Below are positions 36,124-44,039 of a stretch of 64,000 nt of DNA, piece by piece. Under the pieces are notes generated by a model. It did no database searches. It was not told where the DNA came from and saw only the letters and a list, made by a program, of their open reading frames with translations. Position 1 is the first letter of the stretch; each line of letters begins with the position of its first letter. Origin of the DNA: Dyella jiangningensis (lineage in GTDB: Bacteria; Pseudomonadota; Gammaproteobacteria; Xanthomonadales; Rhodanobacteraceae); the NCBI GenBank assembly GCA_000632805.1, contig CP007444.1:434001-498000 (forward strand). The letters run 5' to 3'. A program made the translations under genes and the position numbers.

Positions 36124-36987
36124 ATGGCTGCGCTGCAGCATGGGACGGCCCGCGTGAGCGCCCGGGTGCTGATTGCCGGCTGCGGCGACGTTGGCCTGCG
36201 CGTGGCCCATCGCCTTCTGGCGTTGGGCGACGAGGTCTGGGCGCTGCGCCGCCGGGCGAGCGATGACGCCAGCGGCATCCGATGGCTGCAGGGTGACCTG
36301 ACCCGCCCCGAGACGCTGCGCGATCTCCCCGATCGCATCGAGCAAGTCGTCTATCTGCCGGCGCCGGGCGCGCGGGATGCGCAGGTTTATCGCGCCTTGT
36401 TCGTGGATGGCCTGCGGCACCTGCTGCAAGCGCTCGACGGACGGGCGTTGCGACGTGTGCTGCTGGTGTCCTCCACGGCGGTGTATGGCGATCATGGCGA
36501 CGCATGGGTGGATGAAGAGACGCCAACCGACCCGCCGGGGTTCAACGGAAAAATACTGCTGGAGGCCGAGCAATGGCTGGCGGCGCAGCCGATCGCTTCC
36601 GTGGTGCTTCGCCTGGCAGGGCTCTACGGACCGGATCGCCTGCAGCTCATCGAACGACTGCGCGAAGGCGGCGTGAGTGTGCCGCGGCAGTCGCTGCATT
36701 GGGCAAATCGGATCCATGTCGACGATGCGGCCGCCGCCATCACCCATCTTCTGTCCATGGAACACCCCCTGCCGCTTTACCTCGGCGCGGACGACACACC
36801 GCTGCCGTTGAACGTGCTGTACGACCACCTGGCGTCGTTGGTCGGCGCGCCGGCGCCTGCCGAAGGAGCCGGGCCGGCCGGCGTGGGCAGCAAGCGGCTG
36901 AGCAACGCGCGCCTGCGTGCCAGTGGCTTCGTGCCGCAATGGCCGGATGCACGTGAGGGCTATGCCGCGCTGCTTCGCGATCGGTGA
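36124..36987 (+). CDS. NAD(P)-binding epimerase-like SDR protein (YeeZ type)
   Basis: A 287-residue extended SDR-fold protein. The Rossmann motif is VLIAGCGDVGLRVA (about 15-28), atypical of TGxxGxxG and characteristic of YeeZ-like members. Further marks are LVSSTAVYGDHGDAWVDEETP (Ser and Tyr of the active site region, though the YxxxK is FNGKILLEAE-like) and VVLRLAGLYGPDR. The GTG at 36154 (10 codons in) is an alternative start that lies just before the fold. Its substrate is unknown. It is transcribed divergently from aroK. Confidence 0.8.
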   Translation: MAALQHGTARVSARVLIAGCGDVGLRVAHRLLALGDEVWALRRRASDDASGIRWLQGDLTRPETLRDLPDRIEQVVYLPAPGARDAQVYRALFVDGLRHLLQALDGRALRRVLLVSSTAVYGDHGDAWVDEETPTDPPGFNGKILLEAEQWLAAQPIASVVLRLAGLYGPDRLQLIERLREGGVSVPRQSLHWANRIHVDDAAAAITHLLSMEHPLPLYLGADDTPLPLNVLYDHLASLVGAPAPAEGAGPAGVGSKRLSNARLRASGFVPQWPDAREGYAALLRDR

Positions 36988-37067
36988 AGACGTGATCAAC
37001 GGCACTGGAAGCGCATGCCGGGTCGGATGACGATGGCTCCTATGATCCCGTCCACGGAGGCACCCGC

Positions 37068-37412
37068 ATGCCAGTCAATATCCCGCTTCACATGGTCAGC
37101 ACCAGCAACGAACTTCCCGGCTATCGCATCGTTCGTCCGATGGGCATCGTGCGGGGCATCACGGTGCGTTCACGCAGCGTCATCGGCAACTTCGGCGCCG
37201 CGCTGCAGACGTTGGTGGGCGGCAACATCTCGATCTACACCGAGCTGTGCGAGAAGGCGCGCGAGGAAGCCTTCGAACTGATGATGCGCCATGCCGCCGA
37301 GCGCGGGGCCAACGCGGTGATCGCCATGCGCTACGACGCGAACGATGTCGCCGAAGGCGTCACCGAAGTGCTCGCCTACGGCACCGCCGTGCAGGTGGAA
37401 CCGCAAGCCTGA
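37068..37412 (+). CDS. YbjQ family protein (UPF0145)
   Basis: A 114-residue cytosolic protein of the YbjQ fold: [37 protein letters not shown], then [32 protein letters not shown] lies 7 bases upstream of the start. The family is often called heavy-metal-binding by homology, but no cysteine-rich site is seen here (only one Cys in the middle), so that label is not supported. It converges end-to-end with the downstream kinase gene (stop codons adjacent). Confidence 0.85.
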   Translation: MPVNIPLHMVSTSNELPGYRIVRPMGIVRGITVRSRSVIGNFGAALQTLVGGNISIYTELCEKAREEAFELMMRHAAERGANAVIAMRYDANDVAEGVTEVLAYGTAVQVEPQA

Positions 37413-38243
37413 TCAGCTGTGGTTGAGTGCGATGACGTGGCGGTTGTCGTCGTACTCGACCGTGGTATCGGCAAGGTCCGGCAAGGTGGCGAGCGCATGC
37501 CGGCTCAGCCGTTCGAAGTGTGCGAGAAAACGCACCATGGTGTCGGCGTCCATGGCCAGCGGAGCGTGGCGGGCAAGGAGCTCTTCCTCCTGCTCGCTGC
37601 GCCACTTGCGCACGATTTCCCAGTTCGGCGCCTGCAGCACGATCAACGCGTCGAGCTTGCGCCACAAGGGTTGATAAGCCCGCAGTTGCTTGTTCACCCA
37701 GTGGCGCCAGACGCCATCGGCATCTTCGTCGCATTCCAGTGCATTGACGGGCTCATCCAGCGACGCCAGCGTCTGCGGACGCAGGCCGATGGCCCAACCC
37801 TCCAGGATCACCAGTTTTGGCGGGCGCGTCACATTCGGCCACTTCGACGGCGGCATGCGCGTGTCGCGACCCTTGTCAAAGCGCGGATGGCTCACCGGCA
37901 GCTTGTCCGATGCCTGCGGCATGGCCGCCAGCACCGACAGGAGCAGCTCGATCTCGTGCGTGCCCGGCACACCGCGGGTGCGCAACAGGGGATGGATCTG
38001 GTGGGCCAACACCTCGCGCTCGCTGCGCGAATAGTAGAAATCGTCCAGCGACAGCACCTCTGTGGGCCAGTCGCGGGTTTCGGCCTGGGTCTTCATCTCC
38101 CGGGCAAGCGTGCTCTTGCCGCTGCCTTGCAGGCCGGACAGGCCCAGAAGGTAGGGGCGGCGGGAGCGGGCGATGCGACCGGCGAACTGGTCGAGCAAAT
38201 GCCCGGCCAGGGTCGAATTCTGCGTGCTAGCATCTGGTGACAT
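37413..38243 (-). CDS. P-loop kinase of the D-glycerate 3-kinase family
   Basis: A 276-residue protein with Walker A GLQGSGKST at 37-45 and the phosphoryl-acceptor pocket LSLDDFYYSRSEREVLA near residues 65-80. FDKGRDTRMPP and LVILEGWAIGLRP carry the second conserved parts. This pattern is that of the plant-type D-glycerate 3-kinase and E. coli YggC group, related to uridine and pantothenate kinases. The substrate is therefore probable but not certain. An ATG three codons upstream (38252) is possible. The gene is divergent from pdxH, with about 40 bp between starts. Confidence 0.82.
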   Translation of the reverse strand: MSPDASTQNSTLAGHLLDQFAGRIARSRRPYLLGLSGLQGSGKSTLAREMKTQAETRDWPTEVLSLDDFYYSRSEREVLAHQIHPLLRTRGVPGTHEIELLLSVLAAMPQASDKLPVSHPRFDKGRDTRMPPSKWPNVTRPPKLVILEGWAIGLRPQTLASLDEPVNALECDEDADGVWRHWVNKQLRAYQPLWRKLDALIVLQAPNWEIVRKWRSEQEEELLARHAPLAMDADTMVRFLAHFERLSRHALATLPDLADTTVEYDDNRHVIALNHS

Positions 38244-38284
38244 GCCGGCCATGATGGCGCGCGGCGGCCACGATTCAAGACCCC

Positions 38285-38872
38285 ATGTTGAAACAAGAGA
38301 TCCTTGACACCTTCCTGCAACTGCTGGATGAGGCCGCGGCGGGACGCGATCCCGACGCCACGGCAATGAATCTGGCGACGGTCGATGCGGCCGGGCGCGT
38401 GAGTTCGCGCATCGTGCTGTTGAAGGGAGCCGACGAGCGCGGCTTCCGCTTCTACACCAATTACGAAAGCGACAAGGGCGCGCAGCTCAATGCGCACCAT
38501 CAGGTCGCGTTGTGCTTCCACTGGAAGCAGTTGCGCCAAGGCGTGCAGGTGCGCGTGGAAGGCGCGGCGCGCAAGTTGCTGGCCGAAGAATCCGATGCCT
38601 ACTTCGCCACGCGCCCGCGGGCGAGTCAGATCGGTGCCTGGGCGTCGCTGCAGTCGCAGACGCTGCCTGACCGCGAAACCTTCGAACAGCGCTTCAGCCG
38701 CTATGAAAAGGAATTCGAAGGCCAAGACGTACCGCGTCCGCCCCATTGGGGTGGCTTTGTGGTCGAGCCTGACATGGTGGAGTTCTGGTACGGCGCGGAA
38801 TATCGCCTGCACGAGCGCGTGCGGTGGAGCCGCCACGGCCAGACCTGGACCAGCCGTCTGCTTTATCCTTGA
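38285..38872 (+). CDS. pdxH: Pyridoxamine/pyridoxine 5'-phosphate oxidase
   Basis: A 195-residue FMN enzyme that makes pyridoxal 5'-phosphate, the last step of vitamin B6 supply. Typical stretches are MNLATVDAAGRVSSRIVLLKG (FMN binding), FRFYTNYESDKGAQL, CFHWKQLRQGVQVRVEGAA and the C-terminal RPPHWGGFVVEPDMVEFWYG followed by HERVRW. The terminal RLLYP is the family ending that binds PLP/FMN. It is the first gene of a run with YjbQ and the BtuF-like gene on the plus strand. Confidence 0.95.
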   Translation: MLKQEILDTFLQLLDEAAAGRDPDATAMNLATVDAAGRVSSRIVLLKGADERGFRFYTNYESDKGAQLNAHHQVALCFHWKQLRQGVQVRVEGAARKLLAEESDAYFATRPRASQIGAWASLQSQTLPDRETFEQRFSRYEKEFEGQDVPRPPHWGGFVVEPDMVEFWYGAEYRLHERVRWSRHGQTWTSRLLYP

Positions 38873-38900
38873 AAACCTTCCGCCATCCGGAGACTGAAGC

Positions 38901-39338
38901 ATGCGTGCCACGCCCGCCGATCATGTCGCCCAGAATGGCTTCACCGTGCATACGCGCGGCCGCAGTTTCACCGAGATCACCGACAAGGTGGGCGAGGTGG
39001 TATCGGCCAGCGGGGTGCACACCGGTATCGCCAACCTCTTCAGCCTGCACACCAGCTGCTCGCTGCTGATCAGCGAAAATGCCGATCCCACCGTGCGCGA
39101 TGACCTCGAACGCTGGTTCACGCGCGCGGTGCCGGATGGCGACGCCATCTTCCGTCATGACGAAGAAGGCCCCGACGACATGCCCTCCCACGTGCGCGCC
39201 ATCCTCACCGGCGTGAGCCTGGTGGTGCCCGTGCACGCGGGCAAGGTGCAGCTGGGCACCTGGCAAGGCATCTACCTGTGGGAACACCGTCTCGATCCGC
39301 ACCAGCGCAAGGTGGTGGTGACGGTGCTTGGACATTGA
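38901..39338 (+). CDS. YjbQ family protein (UPF0047)
   Basis: A 145-residue protein of the YjbQ family. The fold marks are ITDKVGEVVSASGVHTGIANLFSLHTSCSLLISENADPTVRDDLE and HDEEGPDDMPSHVRAILTGVSLVVPV. Conserved His and Asp residues lie in FSLHTSC, HDEEGPDD and GTWQGIYLWEHR, which in structures line a putative metal-binding active site. E. coli YjbQ shows weak thiamine-phosphate synthase activity and the family is annotated so; the real role is unclear. It starts 28 bp after pdxH and its stop is followed closely by the next gene. Confidence 0.88.
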   Translation: MRATPADHVAQNGFTVHTRGRSFTEITDKVGEVVSASGVHTGIANLFSLHTSCSLLISENADPTVRDDLERWFTRAVPDGDAIFRHDEEGPDDMPSHVRAILTGVSLVVPVHAGKVQLGTWQGIYLWEHRLDPHQRKVVVTVLGH

Positions 39339-39342
39339 GCGC

Positions 39343-40167
39343 GTGACCGACGACCTGCCGACCATCGACCGTTATCCACAACGCATCGTTTGCCTGACCG
39401 AGGAACCCACCGAAGTACTGTATGCGCTCGGTGAGCAGGATCGCATCGTCGGCATCTCCGGCTTCACCGTGCGGCCGCCGAAGGCGCGCAAGGAAAAGCC
39501 GAAGGTATCGGCGTTCACCAGCGCGAAGATCGACGAGATCCTCAAGCTGCAGCCGGATTTCGTGATTGGCTTTTCCGACATCCAGGCCGATATCGCGCGC
39601 GAGCTCATCAAAGCCGGCGTGGAAGTGTGGATCAGCAACCATCGCAGCGTCGACGGCATTCTTGGGTACATCCGTCGGCTGGGTGCGATGGCGGGCGCCG
39701 CGGAGAAGGCGGAGGCGTACGCGCAACGGGCCGAGCGGCACATCGCCGCGATCGAGGCAGCCGCGTCAAAGTTCTCGCGTCGGCCGAAGGTCTATTTCGA
39801 GGAGTGGGATGATCCGCTGATTACCGGCATTCGCTGGGTGGCCGAGCTGGTTCGCCTTGCGGGTGGGGACGACGTATTTCCGCAGATGGCAGGCGAGTCG
39901 CTGGCCAAGCACCGCATCCTCGCCGATCCGGGCGAGGTGGTGCAGCAGGCGCCGGACATCATCCTGGGTTCGTGGTGTGGCAAGCGCTTCCGGCCGGAGA
40001 AGGTGGCTGCGCGTGAGGGATGGGATGCGATTCCTGCCGTGCGCCACGGTGATCTCTACGAGATCAAATCGCCGATCATTTTGCAGCCAGGGCCGGCGGC
40101 GTTGTTCGATGGGCTGGAGGCGATGCATAAGATCTTTGCCGAGTGGGAGAGTCGACAGAAGGGGTAG
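39343..40167 (+). CDS. BtuF-like substrate-binding protein without a signal peptide
   Basis: A 274-residue protein of the helical-backbone metal-receptor fold (cobalamin or iron-siderophore binding type). It has RIVCLTEEPTEVLYALGEQDRIVGISGFTVRPPKARKEKPKVS, then LKLQPDFVIGFSDIQADIARELIKAGVEVW, EEWDDPLITGIRWVAELVRLAGG and PDIILGSWCGKRFRPEKV. No signal peptide or lipobox precedes it, although BtuF/FecB-type receptors are normally exported. GTG 39343 overlaps or abuts the YjbQ stop, with TTG 39328 an alternative; neither adds a signal. A cytosolic role in metal or cofactor handling is a guess. A DnaA-box-like TTATCCACA is inside the gene at about 39373. Confidence 0.8.
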   Translation: MTDDLPTIDRYPQRIVCLTEEPTEVLYALGEQDRIVGISGFTVRPPKARKEKPKVSAFTSAKIDEILKLQPDFVIGFSDIQADIARELIKAGVEVWISNHRSVDGILGYIRRLGAMAGAAEKAEAYAQRAERHIAAIEAAASKFSRRPKVYFEEWDDPLITGIRWVAELVRLAGGDDVFPQMAGESLAKHRILADPGEVVQQAPDIILGSWCGKRFRPEKVAAREGWDAIPAVRHGDLYEIKSPIILQPGPAALFDGLEAMHKIFAEWESRQKG

Positions 40168-40233
40168 GCATGGTTGAGCTTGGGCGCGTTTGGTGGCGCA
40201 ACGCGAGCCCGCACTTCTCCCTCTGCCTTCTAC

Positions 40234-40258
40234 TGTAGGAGCGCACCCTGTGCGCGAC
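40234..40258 (+). repeat. Single REP unit, left border of a gene-free repeat nest
   Basis: TGTAGGAGCGCACCCTGTGCGCGAC-type unit with the internal palindrome GCGCACCCTGTGCGC. Its inverted partner is at 41194-41218, so the two face each other across almost 1 kb of other repeats. Bases 40168-40233 show nothing else. Confidence 0.8.
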
Positions 40259-40428
40259 CACCTTTCGCCGCGGACTTCATGGTTCGTCATCCCAGTGGAA
40301 GCGGACAAGCGCGAAGCGCGCAGAACGCCCGTAGGGCGGCCCCAAAGGGGCGAGCGTAGCGAGTTATCCAGCGACTTTCGCTCTTCCAGGTGTCGTCGCA
40401 ACTGGGCTCGCCTGCCGACGAGCGGGTC

Positions 40429-40620
40429 ACTTCTCTTTGCGTGGCCAAAGAGAAGTAACCAAGAGAAAGGCCACCCCGATGTCGCGCCTTCCGGGCTATC
40501 GCCCGGAAGGTCCGCGGGCGGGTTGCGGGGTTTGTCGACAGGGCATCCTGCCCTGACGACAAACTGGCCGGCGTCCTGCCGGCCACCCTTCGGGCTGGTC
40601 CTCCACCCGCCCGCCGCGGC
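40429..40620 (+). repeat. Hairpin-rich dispersed repeat, copy A
   Basis: The block begins with the inverted repeat CACTTCTCTTT/AAAGAGAAGT (40429-40456), continues AAGAGAAAGGCCACCCC, and holds a chain of GC-rich hairpins: CCTTCCGGGC/GCCCGGAAGG (40488-40511), CAGGGCA/TGCCCTG inside TTTGTCG/CGACAAA (about 40530-40563) and GGCCGGC/GCCGGCC. It ends in CCACCCGCC. It has no long open frame with family likeness. Copy B, in the opposite orientation, is at 40880-41080. Upstream bases 40259-40428 appear to be part of the same element but carry no clear hairpin. Confidence 0.7.
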
Positions 40621-40643
40621 ATAGGGGCGTGGGAGGTCAAAAG

Positions 40644-40690
40644 CGAAAAGCCAAAGCCAAAGCCAAAGCGAGAGCGAGAGCGAGGGCAGC
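40644..40690. repeat. Hexanucleotide tandem repeat
   Basis: AAAGCC/AAAGCG-type 6-base units repeated about seven times (AAAGCCAAAGCC then GAGAGCGAGAGC), encoding alternating Leu-Ala or Lys-Ala in some frames. It follows copy A directly and may be its usual 3' tail. Between 40691 and 40880 the sequence is less GC-rich and holds the stem TTCCACA/TGTGGAA at 40739-40757 and no gene. Confidence 0.75.
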
Positions 40691-40879
40691 GTGAAGTTCG
40701 CGGCGCACAACAAACACTGGGAAGTACACACCAATGTTTTCCACAGCAGGTGTGGAAGCAAATGGGCGAAGCCTGTGGATAGGTGATCTAAACACTTGAA
40801 GCGAAAGAAGGCAGTTACGCACTGCTACTTCTTTGCCCACCGCGATGTGCCGCGCAGCGGCACGAGCCTTCAAACATCC

Positions 40880-41080
40880 CCTGTGTGGCGGTGAGGGGTG
40901 GATGATCAGGCCCCGCAGGGGTGTCCGACATGGATGTCGGGCACTTTTCGTCCGGGCAGGAGCCCGGTCGAAAAGCCCGGCCGCCCCTCACGGACTGGCT
41001 GGGCGAAGCCCGGCCAGCGCCACGCGGGGTGCCGTTCTCTTTGGTTACTTTCTCTTGGGCAAGCAAGAGAAAGTAACCCG
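40880..41080 (-). repeat. Hairpin-rich dispersed repeat, copy B (inverted)
   Basis: Read on the minus strand it starts with the perfect stem GGTTACTTTCTCTT/AAGAGAAAGTAACC (41043-41078, 8-base loop), then AACGGCACCCC, and hairpins CTGGCTGGGC/GCCCGGCCAG, CCGGGC/GCCCGG within TTTCG/CGAAA (about 40946-40975) and CCGACAT/ATGTCGG (40925-40940), ending in CCACCCCTCACCGCC. Order and ends match copy A, while the hairpin stems differ in sequence, so pairing, not sequence, seems to be kept. Confidence 0.7.
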
Positions 41081-41193
41081 GGCCGCGGCAGCGGCTCGGA
41101 AGCCCGCGGCAGGCGAGCCAAGTCGCGATATCGACTGAAGCCAACGCTCTGCATTCGTCAGAACGACGAACATGTAAACCGAGGCGGAAGGCA

Positions 41194-41325
41194 ATCGCGC
41201 ACTGGGTGCGCTCCTACAGAGAAATGCAGGCGGTTCCATGGAGCGTGAGGCGAGATTGACCCCTCACCCAACCCTCTCTCCCACAGGGACCACCTTCGGG
41301 TCGCCCGGAGGGGAGAGGGAGTAAA
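41194..41325. repeat. Right border: REP unit plus CTCTCCC repeat remnant
   Basis: A REP unit in minus orientation (ATCGCGCACTGGGTGCGCTCCTACA, 41194-41218) is followed by a variant of the CTCTCCC palindromic repeat (41260-41325: CCCTCACCCAACCCTCTCTCCC ... GGAGGGGAGAGGGAGT) with extra bases in its loop. It lies 15 bp beyond the stop of the second M13 peptidase, for which it may serve as terminator. No gene is seen between 40168 and 41340. Confidence 0.75.
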
Positions 41326-41340
41326 AGCAGAGCGCAACGC

Positions 41341-43401
41341 TTACCAGATCTTCACCCGCTGGCTCTCCGGCCGCCACATCGGCTGCCCCGGCTTCACGCC
41401 AAACGCCTCATAAAAATCAGGCACGTTCGACAGCGGACCGTTCACGCGATACTTCGCGGGAGCATGCACATCGGCCAGCAGCGAATTGCGCAGGCGCGCT
41501 TCGCGCTGCTGCGACAGCCAGCCCAGCGCATAGCCGAGGAAGAAGCGCTGCAGCGGCGTGTAACCGGCCACCTTTTCGCCCTTCTGGTACTGCGCGGTCT
41601 TCTTGAATGCATCGAGGCCGATCATGATGCCGCCGAAGTCGGCGATGTTTTCGCCCAGCGCGGCCTGGCCGTTGATGTGCAGGCCGGGCAGCGGTTCGAA
41701 GGCGTTGAACTGTTTCACCATCACCTGCGCGCGCTGGTTGAAGCGCTCGGCGTCCTGCTTGGTCCACCAATCGAGCAGGTTGCCCTGCGCATCGTACTGA
41801 CGACCTTCGTCATCGAAGCCGTGGGTGATTTCGTGGCCGATGGTGGAGGCGGCAACGTAGCCGTACACCACGGCGTCATCGATGTCGCTGTCGACGAAGC
41901 CCGGGATCATGAACTGCGCAGCGGGAAGCACGATCTCGTTGTTGGACGGGTTGTAGTACGCGTTGTAGGTCTGGGGCGTCATTTCCCATTCGGCGCGATC
42001 GACCGGCTTGCCATATTTGGACAGCATGTCGTCGAAGGCCCAACGCTGCGCACGCATCATGTTCTGCGCATACGAGTCGCGGCCGATGGTGAGCTTGGAA
42101 TAGTCCTTCCACTTGTCCGGGTAGCCAACTTTCCTGGTCACCGCGGCGAGCTTCTCGTGCGCCTTGGCCTTGGTCGCGGGGCTCATCCAATCCAGCTTGT
42201 CGATCCGTTCGCCATAGGCGGTGCGTACGGCGTCGACCATGGTGTTGTAGCGCTGCTTGCTGGCCTCGGAGAAGTAATCCTTGACGTAGATGCGGCCGAG
42301 GATCATGCCCAGTGCACTGTTTTCCGCTCGCAACGCGCGCTTCCAGCGTGGCTTCTGCTGGGCCTGGCCAGACAGGGTGCGGCCATAGAAGTCGAAGTGT
42401 TCGTCGTCGAATGCCTGGCTCAGGTAACTCGCGTACTCATCGGCAAGGTGCACGCGCAAGTAGTCGCGCAGCACCGGTACCGGCGTCTTGGCGAGCAGCG
42501 ACTGCAAGCCGTCGAAGAACTCGGGTTGGCCGACGATGACGGTCGGCGCCGAGAGCTTCCATGCGACGAGGCGCGTGTCCCATGCGATGGCCGGCGTGTG
42601 CCTGGTCGTCAGTTCCGACGGCGCCATCTTGTTGTAGTTCTTCTCCGGATCGCGCAGGTCGGCCAATGGCCGGGAGGCCTTGGCGAGTGCCGTCTCGAAC
42701 GCCATCACCTGCGTGGCGCTCTGCTTCGCGGCGGCTTCGTGGGCGCCGAGCAGGCGGAACATGCGGCCGAGATGTGCCACGTAAGCCGTGCGCGCCTTGG
42801 CCACGCCTTGTTCGGTATTGAAGTAGTAATCGCGCTCCGGCAGGCCCAGTCCACCCTGGGCGAGATGCACGGCCATGGCATCGCTCTGCTTCTCGTCCTG
42901 TGATACGGCGAAGTCGAAGAACGCGTCCACGCCCAGCGGCTGCAGCGCGAAGGCGGCATTCAGCGCCGAGTTCACGTCATGCACGGCATCGATGCGTGCG
43001 AGTTCGTCCTTCAGCGGCTCTGCACCCAGGTGATCGGCCAGCGACTGGTCCATGGCCGTGGTCCAGAAGTCGCCGATCTTCTGCTCGTCGCTGCCGACGG
43101 CTGCCTGCTTTTGCGCCGCGGCGTCCTCGCTGATCCTGCGCAGTTTGACGTACAGCTCGTCCTGCACGACCTGTGCGATGCCCCATTGCGATTCTTCCGC
43201 CGGAATCGGATGGGCCTTCAGCCAGGCGCCATTGGCAAACTGGAAGAAGTCATCGCCCGGATTGACGGACGTGTCGATGTTGCCGGCGACCACGTCCGGT
43301 TTCGCAACAGTTTGGCTGGCGGCGTAGGCGCTACCCACGACGGCGGTCGCCAGGGTCAACACGAGCAGGCGACGGCGCACGGGAGATGATTTCGCATGCA
43401 T
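41341..43401 (-). CDS. M13 family zinc metallopeptidase, exported (copy 2)
   Basis: A 686-residue paralogue of the peptidase at 26.8 kb. The signal peptide is RRRLLVLTLATAVVGSAYAAS. The mature chain opens IDTSVNPGDDFFQFANGAWLK. The zinc site is HEITH (His523, Glu524, His527) with Glu584 in ENIADFGG, so it should be active. NAYYNPSNNEIVLPAAQF is the substrate-binding motif, closer to the neprilysin consensus than in copy 1. The C-terminus is again VKIW. The start at 43401 is chosen for the signal peptide. The overall similarity of the two genes suggests an older duplication; the substrates are unknown. Confidence 0.93.
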   Translation of the reverse strand: MHAKSSPVRRRLLVLTLATAVVGSAYAASQTVAKPDVVAGNIDTSVNPGDDFFQFANGAWLKAHPIPAEESQWGIAQVVQDELYVKLRRISEDAAAQKQAAVGSDEQKIGDFWTTAMDQSLADHLGAEPLKDELARIDAVHDVNSALNAAFALQPLGVDAFFDFAVSQDEKQSDAMAVHLAQGGLGLPERDYYFNTEQGVAKARTAYVAHLGRMFRLLGAHEAAAKQSATQVMAFETALAKASRPLADLRDPEKNYNKMAPSELTTRHTPAIAWDTRLVAWKLSAPTVIVGQPEFFDGLQSLLAKTPVPVLRDYLRVHLADEYASYLSQAFDDEHFDFYGRTLSGQAQQKPRWKRALRAENSALGMILGRIYVKDYFSEASKQRYNTMVDAVRTAYGERIDKLDWMSPATKAKAHEKLAAVTRKVGYPDKWKDYSKLTIGRDSYAQNMMRAQRWAFDDMLSKYGKPVDRAEWEMTPQTYNAYYNPSNNEIVLPAAQFMIPGFVDSDIDDAVVYGYVAASTIGHEITHGFDDEGRQYDAQGNLLDWWTKQDAERFNQRAQVMVKQFNAFEPLPGLHINGQAALGENIADFGGIMIGLDAFKKTAQYQKGEKVAGYTPLQRFFLGYALGWLSQQREARLRNSLLADVHAPAKYRVNGPLSNVPDFYEAFGVKPGQPMWRPESQRVKIW

Positions 43402-43463
43402 GCGAGAAGGAATCCTTGAGTACGAAGAGAAGATGGCCGCGCTCGAACGGCGCGGCCATGGAT

Positions 43464-44039
43464 TTACATGCCCAGCGCCAGGCGGGCGCCGAGATCGGTA
43501 AGCGGCGAAACCAGCAGCAGGCGGGCGAGGATCAACACGATCATCACCACCCATGGCCCGAAGTCGAGGCCGCCGGCCACCAGCTTGCCGCGCAGCGGAC
43601 GCAGCAGCGGATCGACCAGGCTGCCGGCGAGGCGATAGACCGGATGATACGACTCGACCTGGAACAGGCTCATGAGCGACCACACGAAGATCAGCACCAC
43701 GTAGAACATCGCGATGAAGTCGAGCGTGTCGGCGATCGAGAGCACGATGAGTCCGAGCACGTGCGGAAACATGCCAAGCAGCGAGAACAGCACCACGCGC
43801 TTGATCAGCATCAGCAGGAAGATCAGCAGCAGCGCCGCCACGTTGATTCGCCGCCAATTCGGCAGCAGGCGGCGCAGCGGCGCCAGTACCGGGTTGGTGG
43901 TGCGGTAGATGAACTGGCTGAGCGGATTGTGGAAGTCCGCGCGGCTGGCTTCGGCAGCCAGTCGCAGCATGAACAACGCGGCGGCGGCGCCGAAGGCGAG
44001 TTCGAGCAGGAACGAGAAAGCGTTGACGAGATAACTCAT
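43464..44039 (-). CDS. yggT: YggT family inner-membrane protein
   Basis: A 191-residue protein with two YggT repeats. Each has paired hydrophobic helices around a conserved PF/NPL segment: NPLSQFIYRTTNPVLAPLRRLLP in the first and YHPVYRLAGSLVDPLLRPLRGKL in the second. Relatives are linked with cation homeostasis and, in Gram-positives (SepF neighbour YlmG), with division; the role here is unknown. It overlaps proC by 4 bases, a gene order (proC-yggT) conserved in gammaproteobacteria. The usual third member yggS is not upstream of proC here. Confidence 0.88.
   Translation of the reverse strand: MSYLVNAFSFLLELAFGAAAALFMLRLAAEASRADFHNPLSQFIYRTTNPVLAPLRRLLPNWRRINVAALLLIFLLMLIKRVVLFSLLGMFPHVLGLIVLSIADTLDFIAMFYVVLIFVWSLMSLFQVESYHPVYRLAGSLVDPLLRPLRGKLVAGGLDFGPWVVMIVLILARLLLVSPLTDLGARLALGM

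Noticed and set aside
39373..40790. DnaA-box-like sequences (TTATCCACA near 39373, TGTGGATAG near 40775) close to a less GC-rich stretch, suggesting an origin of replication.
   Set aside because: Only one perfect box lies inside a coding gene and the others are imperfect. No dnaA, dnaN, gidA or par genes are near, and the region is filled with dispersed repeats.
18875..41325. CRISPR array, considered because of the recurrent palindromic units.
   Set aside because: Copies are far apart, in both orientations and without regular unique spacers; no cas genes occur.
40168..41340. Several open frames of 60-140 codons across the repeat nest.
   Set aside because: They overlap on both strands, follow repeat boundaries and give Leu-Ala or Arg-rich products typical of out-of-frame reading through GC-rich repeats.
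26841..43401. The two M13 peptidase genes as the arms of a recent large duplication.
   Set aside because: The proteins differ clearly in sequence and signal peptide, and their neighbours are unrelated, so the duplication is old or independent.
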